This document shows, in pieces, positions 52,901-61,301 of a stretch of DNA of 64,000 nt (within the stretch, counting starts at the first letter, position 1; every line of letters starts with the position of its first letter). A model generated the notes under the pieces. It searched no databases and was not told the origin of the DNA. It saw only the letters and a program-made list of their open reading frames with translations. The stretch is taken from assembly GCF_029675105.1 (NCBI RefSeq), contig NZ_JAQQFV010000003.1:62001-126000 (forward strand). The letters run 5' to 3'. The DNA is from Nocardia anocheti (GTDB lineage Bacteria > Actinomycetota > Actinomycetes > Mycobacteriales > Mycobacteriaceae). Position numbers and translations under genes: made by a program.

Positions 52901-54175
52901 ATGAGTGAGCACACCGGCCGCGAAGCCGTCGCCGCCGTCTGGCGGATCGACTCGGCCCGCATCGTCGGCGCGCTGGTCCGCTACACCGGTGACTTCGCCC
53001 TGGCCGAGGATCTCGCCCAGGAGGCGCTGGCCGAAGCCCTGGTGACCTGGCCGCGCGACGGGGTGCCCCGGCATCCGGCCGGATGGTTGCTCACCGTCGG
53101 GCGGCGGCGCGCGATCGACGCGTTCCGCCGTCGCGCCGCACTCGACGACCGCTACGCCACCCTCGCCGGTGCGCTCGGCGAGGGCGGCGCGCTCACCGGC
53201 GCCGAGCCCGCCGATCCGGCGCAGGTGCTGTGGGACCCGGACCAGATCGACGACGACATGCTCGCGCTGATCTTCGTCTCCTGCCATCCGGTGCTGTCCA
53301 GGGAGGCGCGATTGGCCCTGACCCTGCGCGTGGTGGGCGGTCTGACCAGCGACGAGATCGCCCGCGCCTGCCTGGTGCCCACCGCCACCGTGCAGGCCAG
53401 GATCACCAGGGCCAAGAAGACGCTCGGCGCGGCGCGGGTGCCTTTCGAGGTGCCGCCCGCCGCCGAACGGGGCGCGCGGCTGGGTTCGGTGCTCGGGGTG
53501 ATCTATCTGATCTTCACCGAGGGATCCTCGGCCAGCAGCGGCGACGACCTCATCCGGGTGGACCTGGCGGGGGAGGCGGTGCGGCTGGCGCGGGTGCTCT
53601 CGCGGCTGATGCCCGCCGAACCGGAGGTCTACGGATTGCTGGCGCTGCTGGAACTGACCGCGGCGCGGTTTCCCGCCCGCACCGGACCCGACGGCCGACC
53701 GGTACTGCTCGAACAGCAGAACCGGCGGCGCTGGGACCGCTCGGCCATCCGGCGCGGGCGGGCCGCGCTGGTCAAGGCCGGGGAGGTCGGGCGCGGGCTC
53801 GGCGCCTACGGCCTGCAGGCCGCGATCGCGGAGTGTCACGCCGTCGCGCCCTCGGTCGCGGCGACCGACTGGGAGCGGGTGGTGCTGCTCTACGAAGCGC
53901 TGGGCAGACTCGCGCCCTCGCCGGTGGTCGCGCTGAATCGCGCGGTGGCGGTGTCGATGGCCCGTGGCCCGGCCGCCGCGTTGCCCCTGGTCGACGAGCT
54001 GGTGGCCGGGGGCGCGCTGGCGAGCTCGCATCTGCTGCCGAGCGTGCGCGGGGAACTGCTCACGCGGCTCGGGCGGGTCGAGGAGGCCAGGGTCGAGCTG
54101 GCCGCGGCCGTGCGGCTGTGCGGCAACGACCGGGAACGGTCCGTGTTGACCGGCAAACTCGCGGCGCTGGACTGA
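52901..54175 (+). CDS. ECF RNA polymerase sigma factor, ECF42-type with C-terminal TPR-like extension
   Basis: 424 aa. Sigma region 2 (about 10-75: AAVWRIDSARIVGALVRYTGDFALAEDLAQEAL) and region 4 (about 130-180: LALTLRVVGGLTSDEIARACLVPTATVQARITRAKKTL). A C-terminal helical region of about 220 aa (FTEGSSASSGDDLIRVDLAGEAVRLARVL onward) is TPR-like. ECF42 factors lack an anti-sigma and use this extension for control. Coupled to the DGPF gene. Likely autoregulates the pair. Confidence 0.87.
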   Translation: MSEHTGREAVAAVWRIDSARIVGALVRYTGDFALAEDLAQEALAEALVTWPRDGVPRHPAGWLLTVGRRRAIDAFRRRAALDDRYATLAGALGEGGALTGAEPADPAQVLWDPDQIDDDMLALIFVSCHPVLSREARLALTLRVVGGLTSDEIARACLVPTATVQARITRAKKTLGAARVPFEVPPAAERGARLGSVLGVIYLIFTEGSSASSGDDLIRVDLAGEAVRLARVLSRLMPAEPEVYGLLALLELTAARFPARTGPDGRPVLLEQQNRRRWDRSAIRRGRAALVKAGEVGRGLGAYGLQAAIAECHAVAPSVAATDWERVVLLYEALGRLAPSPVVALNRAVAVSMARGPAAALPLVDELVAGGALASSHLLPSVRGELLTRLGRVEEARVELAAAVRLCGNDRERSVLTGKLAALD

Positions 54176-54973
54176 TCAGGCCGGACCGCGACGTACCCGG
54201 TCGAGCGCGTCGGCACGGGAGCAGATCTTGGGCAGCGCGGTGAGCCACCAGGTGGCGCCCGCGCGTTCGTAGGCGTCGCGCTGGTCGTCGGCGGATGCCG
54301 CGATCGCCACCTCGAAGCCGGTCAGGTCACCGCGGTGTTCGGCCACGATCGCGAGCATGTCCACGAGTTCGCCCGGCGTGGCCTCCGGGCACAGGCCGTC
54401 GTAGCGGGCCGCCCGGCGCAGCGGGGCCTGGCGGACCGACTGGGTGCCGACCCAGATCGGGATCCGGGGACGCTGCACGGGCCGGGGCAGGAACTGCACG
54501 CCGTCGATCCGGTAGGCGGGCCCGTCGTGGTGCACGACCTCGCCCGACCACAGCGCGGTGAGCACCTCGAGCGCCTCGTCGAGCCGATGGGCCCGCTCAC
54601 CGGGGGCGATGATCTCACCGAGGCGGGTGAACTCGCCGGTCTCGTCGGACCCGAGGCCGACTCCGAGTACCAACCTGCCCTCGCCGAGCAGATCCAACGC
54701 GACGGTCTCCCTGGCCACATCCTGGGGACGTCGCCGCGACAGCGGGGTCACCCGGGGGCCGAACACCAGCCGGGTCGTCGCCGCGGCGATCGCGGCCATG
54801 CCGATCCACGCGTCGCCGACGGGCAGACCGGGGTCGTTGGGCCGGGCCACGTGGTCCCAGACGAAGGCGCCGTCGAAACCGGCGGCCTCGGCTTCCGCGG
54901 CGATCTCGGCCAACACCCGCGGGTCGGCGAGTTCCCCGAACGGTGGCAGATAGACCCCGTGTCGCAGCACCAT
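54176..54973 (-). CDS. LLM-class F420-dependent oxidoreductase
   Basis: 265 aa TIM barrel of the luciferase-like family. GFDGAFVWDHVARPND, RLVFGPRVTPLSRRRPQDVARETVALDLLGEGRLVLGVGLG and RRPRIPIWVG-type segment are typical. F420 use is expected in this order but not visible as a certain motif. The ATG is only 6 bases from a TACACT -10, so the mRNA is probably leaderless. Convergent with the sigma gene, stops adjacent. Confidence 0.85.
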   Translation of the reverse strand: MVLRHGVYLPPFGELADPRVLAEIAAEAEAAGFDGAFVWDHVARPNDPGLPVGDAWIGMAAIAAATTRLVFGPRVTPLSRRRPQDVARETVALDLLGEGRLVLGVGLGSDETGEFTRLGEIIAPGERAHRLDEALEVLTALWSGEVVHHDGPAYRIDGVQFLPRPVQRPRIPIWVGTQSVRQAPLRRAARYDGLCPEATPGELVDMLAIVAEHRGDLTGFEVAIAASADDQRDAYERAGATWWLTALPKICSRADALDRVRRGPA

Positions 54974-54979
54974 TTCCGC

Positions 54980-54985
54980 AGTGTA
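54980..54985 (-). promoter_or_regulatory. Leaderless -10 for the LLM gene
   Basis: Minus-strand TACACT followed by six bases and the ATG at 54973. Confidence 0.5.
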
Positions 54986-55075
54986 GAGCTATTTCGCGGC
55001 GTTCTTCGCGCAGTCGTCACGTTTGTCGCTGTGTCGTCCGGGTAGTCCGAATAGGCGACGACGAGAGGTTTGTGC

Positions 55076-56440
55076 ATGTCACAGGAATCGAAATCGGTGC
55101 TGCACCGCGCGATCGGTGCATCGGCGATCGGAAATGCGGTCGAATGGTTCGACTACGGTGTCTACGCCTATTTGGCCACATACATCGCCACCTCACTGTT
55201 TCCCGGTGACGGCGAGTCGGGCATGGTGTTCACGCTCCTGGGCTTCGCCCTCTCGTTCCTGATCAGGCCGATCGGCGGCATGATCTGGGGCCCACTCGGT
55301 GACCGGATCGGCCGCAAGCGGGTGCTGGCGACCACGATCATCCTGATGGCCGGGTCGACACTGTGCGTCGGCCTGATCCCGAGTTTCGACATGATCGGCA
55401 TCGCGGCGCCGATTCTGCTCTACGCGCTGCGGATGATCCAGGGATTGTCCGCCGGTGGCGAATACGGTGGCGCGGCGACATTCATGGCCGAATACGCGCC
55501 CGACCGCAAACGCGGTTTCTACGGCAGTTTCCTCGAGGTCGGCACGCTCGCCGGATTCACCCTCGGCAACCTGGTGGCACTGCTGCTGGTGAATCTGCTC
55601 GACGACGCCTCGATGCATTCGTGGGGCTGGCGCATCCCGTTCCTCATCGCCGCGCCGCTGGGCCTGATCGGCATGTACCTGCGCAGCCGGGTCGAGGACA
55701 CCCCTGTCTTCCGCGAGGTCGACAGCAAGGACGAGACCGAGGAGACCGTCGGCGTCTACCGCGACCTGCTCACCCGGTACCTGCGCCCGGTGCTGACCCT
55801 GTTCGGCCTGGTGATCGCCCTCAACGTGGTCAACTACTCGCTGCTGAGCTACACCCCGACCTACCTCGGCTCCGCGCTGGGGATGGACCAGTCCGACGCG
55901 CTGCTGGTGCCGCTGATCGGGCAGGCCGCCATGCTGTTCACGCTGCCGTTCCTGGGCGCGCTGTCGGACCGGATCGGGCGCAGGCCGATGTGGATGTTCT
56001 CCTGCGCGGCGATGATGATCGCGGTGATCCCCGTCTACAAGCTGATCGGTACCTCGCTGACCGGCGCCATCATCGGGTTCGCGATCCTGGGCCTGCTCTA
56101 CGCCCCGCAGCTGGCGACGATCTCGGCGACCTTCCCGGCGATGTTCCCGACCATCGTGCGCTTCGCCGGTGTCGCGATCGGCTACAACGTGGCGACCTCG
56201 ATGTTCGGTGGCACCGCGCCGGTGATCAACGAGGCCCTGATCAGCGCGACCGGCGACCACCTGATCCCGGCCTACTACATGTTCGGCGCGTGCCTGATCG
56301 GCCTGATCGCGGCGTTCTTCCTGATCGAGACCAAGGGTGTCTCGCTGCGCGGCACCCAGGTGCCCGGCACCCCGGAGGCCATCGAGGAGCAGAAGGAACT
56401 GGGCGAGCTGCCCGAACCCGCGCTGACTCCGGTGAAGTAG
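55076..56440 (+). CDS. MFS transporter, ProP/metabolite:H+ symporter type
   Basis: 454 aa from ATG 55076 (GAGAGG seven bases upstream). Twelve predicted membrane helices. NAVEWFDYGVYAYLATYIA and the loop GPLGDRIGRKRVL are typical of the ProP/ShiA/citrate symporter subfamily, as is EYGGAATFMAEYAPDRKRG. It imports a small osmolyte or organic acid with protons. Stands alone; convergent with a deaminase gene only 4 bp away. Confidence 0.9.
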   Translation: MSQESKSVLHRAIGASAIGNAVEWFDYGVYAYLATYIATSLFPGDGESGMVFTLLGFALSFLIRPIGGMIWGPLGDRIGRKRVLATTIILMAGSTLCVGLIPSFDMIGIAAPILLYALRMIQGLSAGGEYGGAATFMAEYAPDRKRGFYGSFLEVGTLAGFTLGNLVALLLVNLLDDASMHSWGWRIPFLIAAPLGLIGMYLRSRVEDTPVFREVDSKDETEETVGVYRDLLTRYLRPVLTLFGLVIALNVVNYSLLSYTPTYLGSALGMDQSDALLVPLIGQAAMLFTLPFLGALSDRIGRRPMWMFSCAAMMIAVIPVYKLIGTSLTGAIIGFAILGLLYAPQLATISATFPAMFPTIVRFAGVAIGYNVATSMFGGTAPVINEALISATGDHLIPAYYMFGACLIGLIAAFFLIETKGVSLRGTQVPGTPEAIEEQKELGELPEPALTPVK

Positions 56441-56444
56441 CCGC

Positions 56445-56921
56445 TCAGCGCCGCGCGGCGGCCCGGAAGACGGTCAGCGCGTCCTCACCCAGGTGCGGGC
56501 CGCTGACCTCCACCGGCACCGTCGCGCTGGCCACCACTTCGGCGCAGGTGAGGGTGAAGGCGGGCCCGCCGGGCAGGATCTGCCCGAATTCGGCCGCCGC
56601 CGCGCCGAAGACGATCCGGCCCACGCCCGCCCACACCATCGCCGCCGCGCACATCGGACACGGCTCCCCGCTGGCGTAGACGGTCGCACCCCGCAGCGCC
56701 GGAGCCTTCCCCGCCGCCGTCGCCACCGTGATCGCGACCAACTCGGCATGGGTGGTCACATCGCCGGTGGTGTTGACCGCGTTGACCCCCTCCGAGACCA
56801 CATTCCCGTCGGAGCCCACGGCCACCGCCCCGAACGGCCGGTCCCCGAGCGCCAGGGCCCGCTCGGCGAGCTCGATGGCTCGACGCAGATGCGTGTGGTC
56901 GATCTCGGTGAGTGCGGTCAT
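56445..56921 (-). CDS. Nucleoside/guanine deaminase (CMP/dCMP deaminase family)
   Basis: 158 aa from ATG 56921; ATG 56957 is a possible earlier start. Zinc motifs THAELVAI (His and proton-shuttle Glu) and GEPCPMCAAAM (two Cys) are complete. RPFGAVAV near the N-terminus fits guanine or cytosine deaminases. Purine/pyrimidine salvage likely; exact base unknown. Confidence 0.88.
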   Translation of the reverse strand: MTALTEIDHTHLRRAIELAERALALGDRPFGAVAVGSDGNVVSEGVNAVNTTGDVTTHAELVAITVATAAGKAPALRGATVYASGEPCPMCAAAMVWAGVGRIVFGAAAAEFGQILPGGPAFTLTCAEVVASATVPVEVSGPHLGEDALTVFRAAARR

Positions 56922-57039
56922 CGCCTGAATCCACTTCCGTTCCGATGCCGTCGGCACGGGGTGCCCGCGGACTTGGTGAGTGTGGTCGGCGCCGAGTCTA
57001 CGACCACGCGCGGCGCGGGCCGGTGCGCCGCGTGGACCG

Positions 57040-57933
57040 TCACGGCGGCGAGGCGAGCGCGCGGGCCGCGGTGTGTAGGGCGCGGCGGGCGGCGTGGATG
57101 GCGGGGTGGGTGGCGGTGCCGTTGCGGTAGGCGAGGTGGGTGCGGCGGCGGGTCGGGAGGGGGGTGAGGGCGACGTCGACGGGGTGGGCGGGGAGGGCCA
57201 TGCCGGGGACGATGGCGGTGCCAGCGCCCGCGGCGACCAAGGCCAGGACGGTGTCGAAGTTGTCGGCGTGATGACGGACGCGCGGGGTGAAACCGGCGGC
57301 CTGGCAGACGCGCAGGGTCATGGTGTGGCACAGGGTGCCCGCGGTGCCCGCGATCCAGGGTGCGGTGCGCTGGGCGCGCAGGGGATCGGCGGTCGACACC
57401 GGGTGCGGAGTGGCCAGGTGGACGGTGTCGGTGTGCAGCGGTTCGGTCTGCAGGGCGGGGCCGGGATCGGCGGGGACGACGTCGTAGTCGTGGGTCAGGG
57501 CGATGTCGAGGGTGCCCGCGCGCAGGGCGTCGGGCGCGTCGGCGGGATCGATCTCGGTGACGGTGAGCTCGAGGTGCGGATGCTCGGTGCTCAGGGCGAC
57601 CAGCGCGGGGGAGAGCAGGCCGCGGGCCGCGGTGGGGAAGGCGCCGATACGCAGCGTGCCGACGAGATCGGCACGGGCACCGGCCAATTCGGCGTCGGCG
57701 TGTTCGAGCGCGGCCAGGATCGTCTCGGTGTGGCCGACCAGCAGGTGCGCCGCGGGGGTGAGCACCACCCGGCGGCCGGAGCGCTCGAGCAGCGGGACCC
57801 CGGCCTCGCGTTCCAGCGCGGTGAGCTGTTGCGAGACCGCGGACGGGGTGTAGCTGAGCGCGTCGGCGACCGCGGCGATGGTGCCGCGATGGGCGAGTTC
57901 GCGCAGCAGACGCAGCTTGCGGACATCGAGCAT
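57040..57933 (-). CDS. LysR family transcriptional regulator
   Basis: 297 aa. HTH at residues 1-60 (VRKLRLLRELAHRGTIAAVADALSYTPSAVSQQL) and a substrate-binding domain from about 90. Divergent from a DHDPS-like gene, 70 bp apart, the classical LysR-target layout. The effector may be a sugar acid or keto acid handled by that enzyme (inference). Confidence 0.9.
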   Translation of the reverse strand: MLDVRKLRLLRELAHRGTIAAVADALSYTPSAVSQQLTALEREAGVPLLERSGRRVVLTPAAHLLVGHTETILAALEHADAELAGARADLVGTLRIGAFPTAARGLLSPALVALSTEHPHLELTVTEIDPADAPDALRAGTLDIALTHDYDVVPADPGPALQTEPLHTDTVHLATPHPVSTADPLRAQRTAPWIAGTAGTLCHTMTLRVCQAAGFTPRVRHHADNFDTVLALVAAGAGTAIVPGMALPAHPVDVALTPLPTRRRTHLAYRNGTATHPAIHAARRALHTAARALASPP

Positions 57934-57947
57934 CAGTTCAGCTTAGG

Positions 57948-57963
57948 TGTTCCGTCAAGAACA
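57948..57963. promoter_or_regulatory. Candidate LysR box
   Basis: TGTTC-N6-GAACA, perfect 5-bp arms, and a T-N11-A pattern, in the 70-bp gap between lysR and its divergent neighbour. Confidence 0.55.
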
Positions 57964-58003
57964 TGAACTGGACCTGATGTATTGCGGCGCCGAGCATGGA
58001 GGC

Positions 58004-58942
58004 ATGACTTCACCGCACGGGCTGTTCGTCCCGCTGATCACCCCCTTCACCGCCGACGGCGCCCTGGCCGTCGACGCGCTGACCCGCCACGCCCACCGCG
58101 TCCTGGACGCGGGCGCCACCGGCCTGGTCGCCCTCGGCACCACCGCCGAGCCGGGCGCCCTCACCCCGGACGAGCGCGCCCGGGTCCTCGACATCTGCGC
58201 CACTGTGAGCGCCGAACGCGGCACCCCACTGATCGTCTGCGTGGGCGGCACCGCGACCGCCGCGGCGATCGACGCGATCACCGCGCTGCCCGTCGACCCG
58301 GCCGCGGTGCTCTCGGTGGTGCCCTATTACGTGCGCCCAAGTGAAGAGGGGGTGATCGCGCACTTCGCCGCGCTCGCCGCGCACAGCCCCGTTCCCGTGC
58401 TCGTCTACGACGTCCCCTATCGCACCGCGCGCCCGCTCACCGGCGACACCCTGGTGCGCCTGGCGGCGATCCCGAACATCGCCGGGTTCAAGCACAGTGT
58501 CGGCGGCATCGACGCGGCCACCGTGGAACTGATGGCCCGCGCGGGTTCTGCGACGACGGTGCTGGCCGGAGACGACCGCTTCGCCTCGGCCCTGCTCGGC
58601 CTCGGCGCCCACGGCGGAATCCTGGCCGCCGCCAATGTCGCCCCCGCGGCCTACGCCGACCTCGTCGCCGCCTGGCACGCCGGTGATCTCCACCGGGCCC
58701 GCGCGCTGGGCCACGGCCTCGACGCGCTCGGGGCCGCGCTGTTCGCCGAACCCAACCCGACGGTGATCAAAGGCGTGCTCGCCGCGCAGGGGCACATTCC
58801 CAGCCCGGCGGTGCGGTTGCCGCTGCTGCCCGCCTCCGAACCGGCCACCGCCGCGGCCCTCGCCGCGGCGGACACGCTGTCGAGCGACGACACGGCCGCG
58901 CGATCCACGCTGGTCGGCCCACTGTCCGATCACGAACATTAA
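58004..58942 (+). CDS. DHDPS/NAL-family aldolase (DapA-like)
   Basis: 312 aa from ATG 58004; in-frame ATG 57977 and 57947 are alternatives and the ribosome site is poor. TIM barrel: GLFVPLITPF, ALGTTAEPGAL, the Tyr in VPYYVRPSEEG and the Schiff-base Lys in GFKHSVGG. DapA-like folds also include N-acetylneuraminate lyase and keto-deoxy-sugar aldolases. The divergent LysR and solitary position argue against lysine biosynthesis and for catabolism of a sugar acid or amino acid. Confidence 0.83.
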   Translation: MTSPHGLFVPLITPFTADGALAVDALTRHAHRVLDAGATGLVALGTTAEPGALTPDERARVLDICATVSAERGTPLIVCVGGTATAAAIDAITALPVDPAAVLSVVPYYVRPSEEGVIAHFAALAAHSPVPVLVYDVPYRTARPLTGDTLVRLAAIPNIAGFKHSVGGIDAATVELMARAGSATTVLAGDDRFASALLGLGAHGGILAAANVAPAAYADLVAAWHAGDLHRARALGHGLDALGAALFAEPNPTVIKGVLAAQGHIPSPAVRLPLLPASEPATAAALAAADTLSSDDTAARSTLVGPLSDHEH

Positions 58943-58984
58943 CTTTCACTGGTCATCCGCGCCGAAAGGTGCCAGGCTCAAGCG

Positions 58985-60511
58985 GTGACGAAACCTCCGG
59001 ATATCGGCGCCGCCGATCCCACAACCGACAAACTGGACGCCGCCGTCCTCAAGGTGGCGGGCGTGGTCGTCCTCGGCGCGGTGATGTCGATCCTCGACAT
59101 CACCGTGGTCACCGTGGCGATCCCGACCTTCATGGCGGATTTCGACGCCTCCGTCGAGGTCGTCGCCTGGACGATGACCGGCTACACCCTGGCCCTGGCC
59201 TCGGTGATCCCGATGACCGGCTGGGCCGCCGACCGCTTCGGCACCAAACGCCTGTACATGGCCGCGCTGACCTTCTTCATCCTCGGCTCGGTGCTGTGTT
59301 CGATGGCGTGGAGCATCGAGTCGCTGGTGGCCTTCCGCGTCATCCAGGGCATCGGCGGCGGCATGCTGATGCCGCTGGGCATGACGATCATGACCCACGC
59401 CGCGGGCCCGCAGCGGATCGGTCGGGTGATGGCCGTGCTCGGCGTGCCCATGCTGCTCGGTCCGATCTGCGGCCCCATCCTGGGCGGCTGGCTGATCGAC
59501 TCGTTCAGCTGGCACTGGATCTTCCTGATCAACCTGCCGCTGGGCCTGCTCGCGCTGGTGCTGGCGTTCGTGGTGTTCCCCGCCGACAAGCCCAAGCCCT
59601 CGGAATCGTTCGACTTCATCGGCATGCTGCTGGCCTCGCCGGGCCTGGCGCTGTTCCTGTTCGGTGTGTCCTCCATCCCGGAGAAGGGCACCGTGCTCGC
59701 GGGCCGGGTGCTGATCCCGGCGATCGTCGGCGCGATCCTGCTGGTGGCGTTCGTGTTCCACGCGCTGCGCACCGAACATCCGCTCATCGACCTGCGGCTG
59801 TTCCGCAATCCGTCGCTGCGCTTCTCGGTGCTGACCATGTCGCTGTTCGCCACCGCGTTCTTCGGCGCGGGCTTCCTGCTGCCCAACTACCTGCAGCAGG
59901 TGCGCGGCGAGACCGCCTTCGACTCGGGTCTGCTGATGGCACCGCAGGGCATCGGCGCCATGCTCACCATGCCGGTCGCGGGCTTCCTGGTCGACAAGAT
60001 CGGCCCGGGCAAGATCGTCATGTTCGGCATCACCTTCATCACCATCGGCCTGGCCGGGTTCACCCAGCTGGGCGCGGACACCTCGTACCTGATGATCGGC
60101 GGCGCGCTGTTCGTGATGGGTCTGGGCATGGGCTGCACCATGATGCCGGTGATGACCGCCGCGATCCAGACGCTGACCCACGCGCAGGTGGCCCGCGGCT
60201 CGACGCTGATGAACATCATCAACCAGACCGCCGCCTCGATCGGCACCGCGACCATGTCGGTGGTGCTGGCCTCCCAGCTCAACAATCACGCCGAGGCCGG
60301 GATCGGGATCGCGGCCACCGCGAATCCCGAACTCGCGTCGCAGTTCCCGGCGGCGGTGATCGAACAGGGCAGGCAGCTGGCCGCGGAGGCGTTCAGCAAC
60401 ACCTACTGGGTGACGGTGATCCTCGCGGCCCTGACCCTGATCCCGGCGTTCTTCCTGCCCCGCACCAAACCGAAGGCCCCGGTCGACCCCGAGGCCGCGA
60501 TGATGGTCTGA
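58985..60511 (+). CDS. MFS drug transporter, DHA2 (EmrB/QacA) type
   Basis: 508 aa with about 14 predicted helices. SILDITVVTVAIPTFMADF and VIPMTGWAADRFGTKRLYM are typical DHA2 motif D1 and A, and GPICGPILGGWLID is the antiporter motif C. A proton-driven exporter of drugs or lipids is likely. Start GTG 58985. No regulator gene adjacent. Confidence 0.9.
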   Translation: MTKPPDIGAADPTTDKLDAAVLKVAGVVVLGAVMSILDITVVTVAIPTFMADFDASVEVVAWTMTGYTLALASVIPMTGWAADRFGTKRLYMAALTFFILGSVLCSMAWSIESLVAFRVIQGIGGGMLMPLGMTIMTHAAGPQRIGRVMAVLGVPMLLGPICGPILGGWLIDSFSWHWIFLINLPLGLLALVLAFVVFPADKPKPSESFDFIGMLLASPGLALFLFGVSSIPEKGTVLAGRVLIPAIVGAILLVAFVFHALRTEHPLIDLRLFRNPSLRFSVLTMSLFATAFFGAGFLLPNYLQQVRGETAFDSGLLMAPQGIGAMLTMPVAGFLVDKIGPGKIVMFGITFITIGLAGFTQLGADTSYLMIGGALFVMGLGMGCTMMPVMTAAIQTLTHAQVARGSTLMNIINQTAASIGTATMSVVLASQLNNHAEAGIGIAATANPELASQFPAAVIEQGRQLAAEAFSNTYWVTVILAALTLIPAFFLPRTKPKAPVDPEAAMMV

Positions 60512-60526
60512 CCCCGGACACAGTGA

Positions 60527-60561
60527 AAGCCCGGGCCGAACACCACGTTCGGCCCGGGCTT
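60527..60561. terminator. 15-bp stem terminator between convergent genes
   Basis: Arms 60527-60541 and 60547-60561, 5-nt loop, AA at the 5' and TT at the 3' side, between the transporter and the SRPBCC gene. Confidence 0.82.
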
Positions 60562-60575
60562 CGTCGTTGCGGGGC

Positions 60576-61007
60576 TCAGCCGTAGAGCTCGACGAAGGCT
60601 TCCAGCGACCGCTCGATATCGCCGCGCAGCGCCTTGGCGACCGCCGAGCCGATCGGGCCGAACAGCGGCGCGCCGCCCAGGTCGATGTCGACCTTGACCT
60701 TGGAGCCGGTGCCGTGCGGTTCCACGACCATGCCGAGACCGAACTTGGTGCCGCCGATCCCCGCGCCACGCAACTGCAGACGCCGCGGCGGTTCGGCGGT
60801 GCGCACGGTCCAGGTGACCTTGTTGCGGAAGCCCTTGACGCGCGCGATGCCCACGAGCACGGTGCCCTCGGTGAGCTCGTCGGGCAGCGTGCCGCGCCAC
60901 GCTTCGTGAATGGTCAGCCAGTCGCCCAGGTGGGGCAGATCGGCGGCATGGGCCCACGCCTCGTCCGGCGGGACGGGGACATCGACGGAGAGTTGGAGTT
61001 TCGCCAC
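60576..61007 (-). CDS. SRPBCC family protein
   Basis: 143 aa from leaderless GTG 61007. AKLQLSVDVPVPPDEAWAHAADLPHLGDWLTIHEAW matches the SRPBCC protein at 15497 (shared DLxxxxxWLTIHxxWR); they are distant paralogues. C-terminal helix GSAVAKALRGDIERSLEAFVEL. Binds a hydrophobic ligand; role unknown. Confidence 0.82.
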   Translation of the reverse strand: MAKLQLSVDVPVPPDEAWAHAADLPHLGDWLTIHEAWRGTLPDELTEGTVLVGIARVKGFRNKVTWTVRTAEPPRRLQLRGAGIGGTKFGLGMVVEPHGTGSKVKVDIDLGGAPLFGPIGSAVAKALRGDIERSLEAFVELYG

Positions 61008-61013
61008 GCCCGG

Positions 61014-61019
61014 ATGGTA
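61014..61019 (-). promoter_or_regulatory. Leaderless -10 for the SRPBCC gene
   Basis: Minus-strand TACCAT followed by six bases and GTG 61007. Confidence 0.5.
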
Positions 61020-61197
61020 TCCGGTACCCGAGGTTCCGTTTCCGGCGGCTCGAGGCATAGCAAACCAGAATAGATCAACTGCCCAATACCACGGGCGGCT
61101 TTCGGTCGGAAATCTGATGGTGGACAGGACGATCCGGCCTCGGGAACGATCATGGTGCTGCTAGGGTGTGCGGGTCGCTGGAACCGGAGCGTGTGTA

Positions 61198-61210
61198 TCG
61201 GGTAACCCGA
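61198..61210. promoter_or_regulatory. Short palindrome upstream of the conservon
   Basis: TCGGGT-A-ACCCGA, perfect 6-bp arms, 91 bp before cvnA. A possible regulator site. Confidence 0.4.
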
Positions 61211-61301
61211 AACGCCGCGCGGGTCGGCGAATGCCTCCCGGGCCGGCCGGTGAGGGCCCACCGACCAGGGTGCCCAGTGGTCGACGACGACGAAAGATCT
61301 G

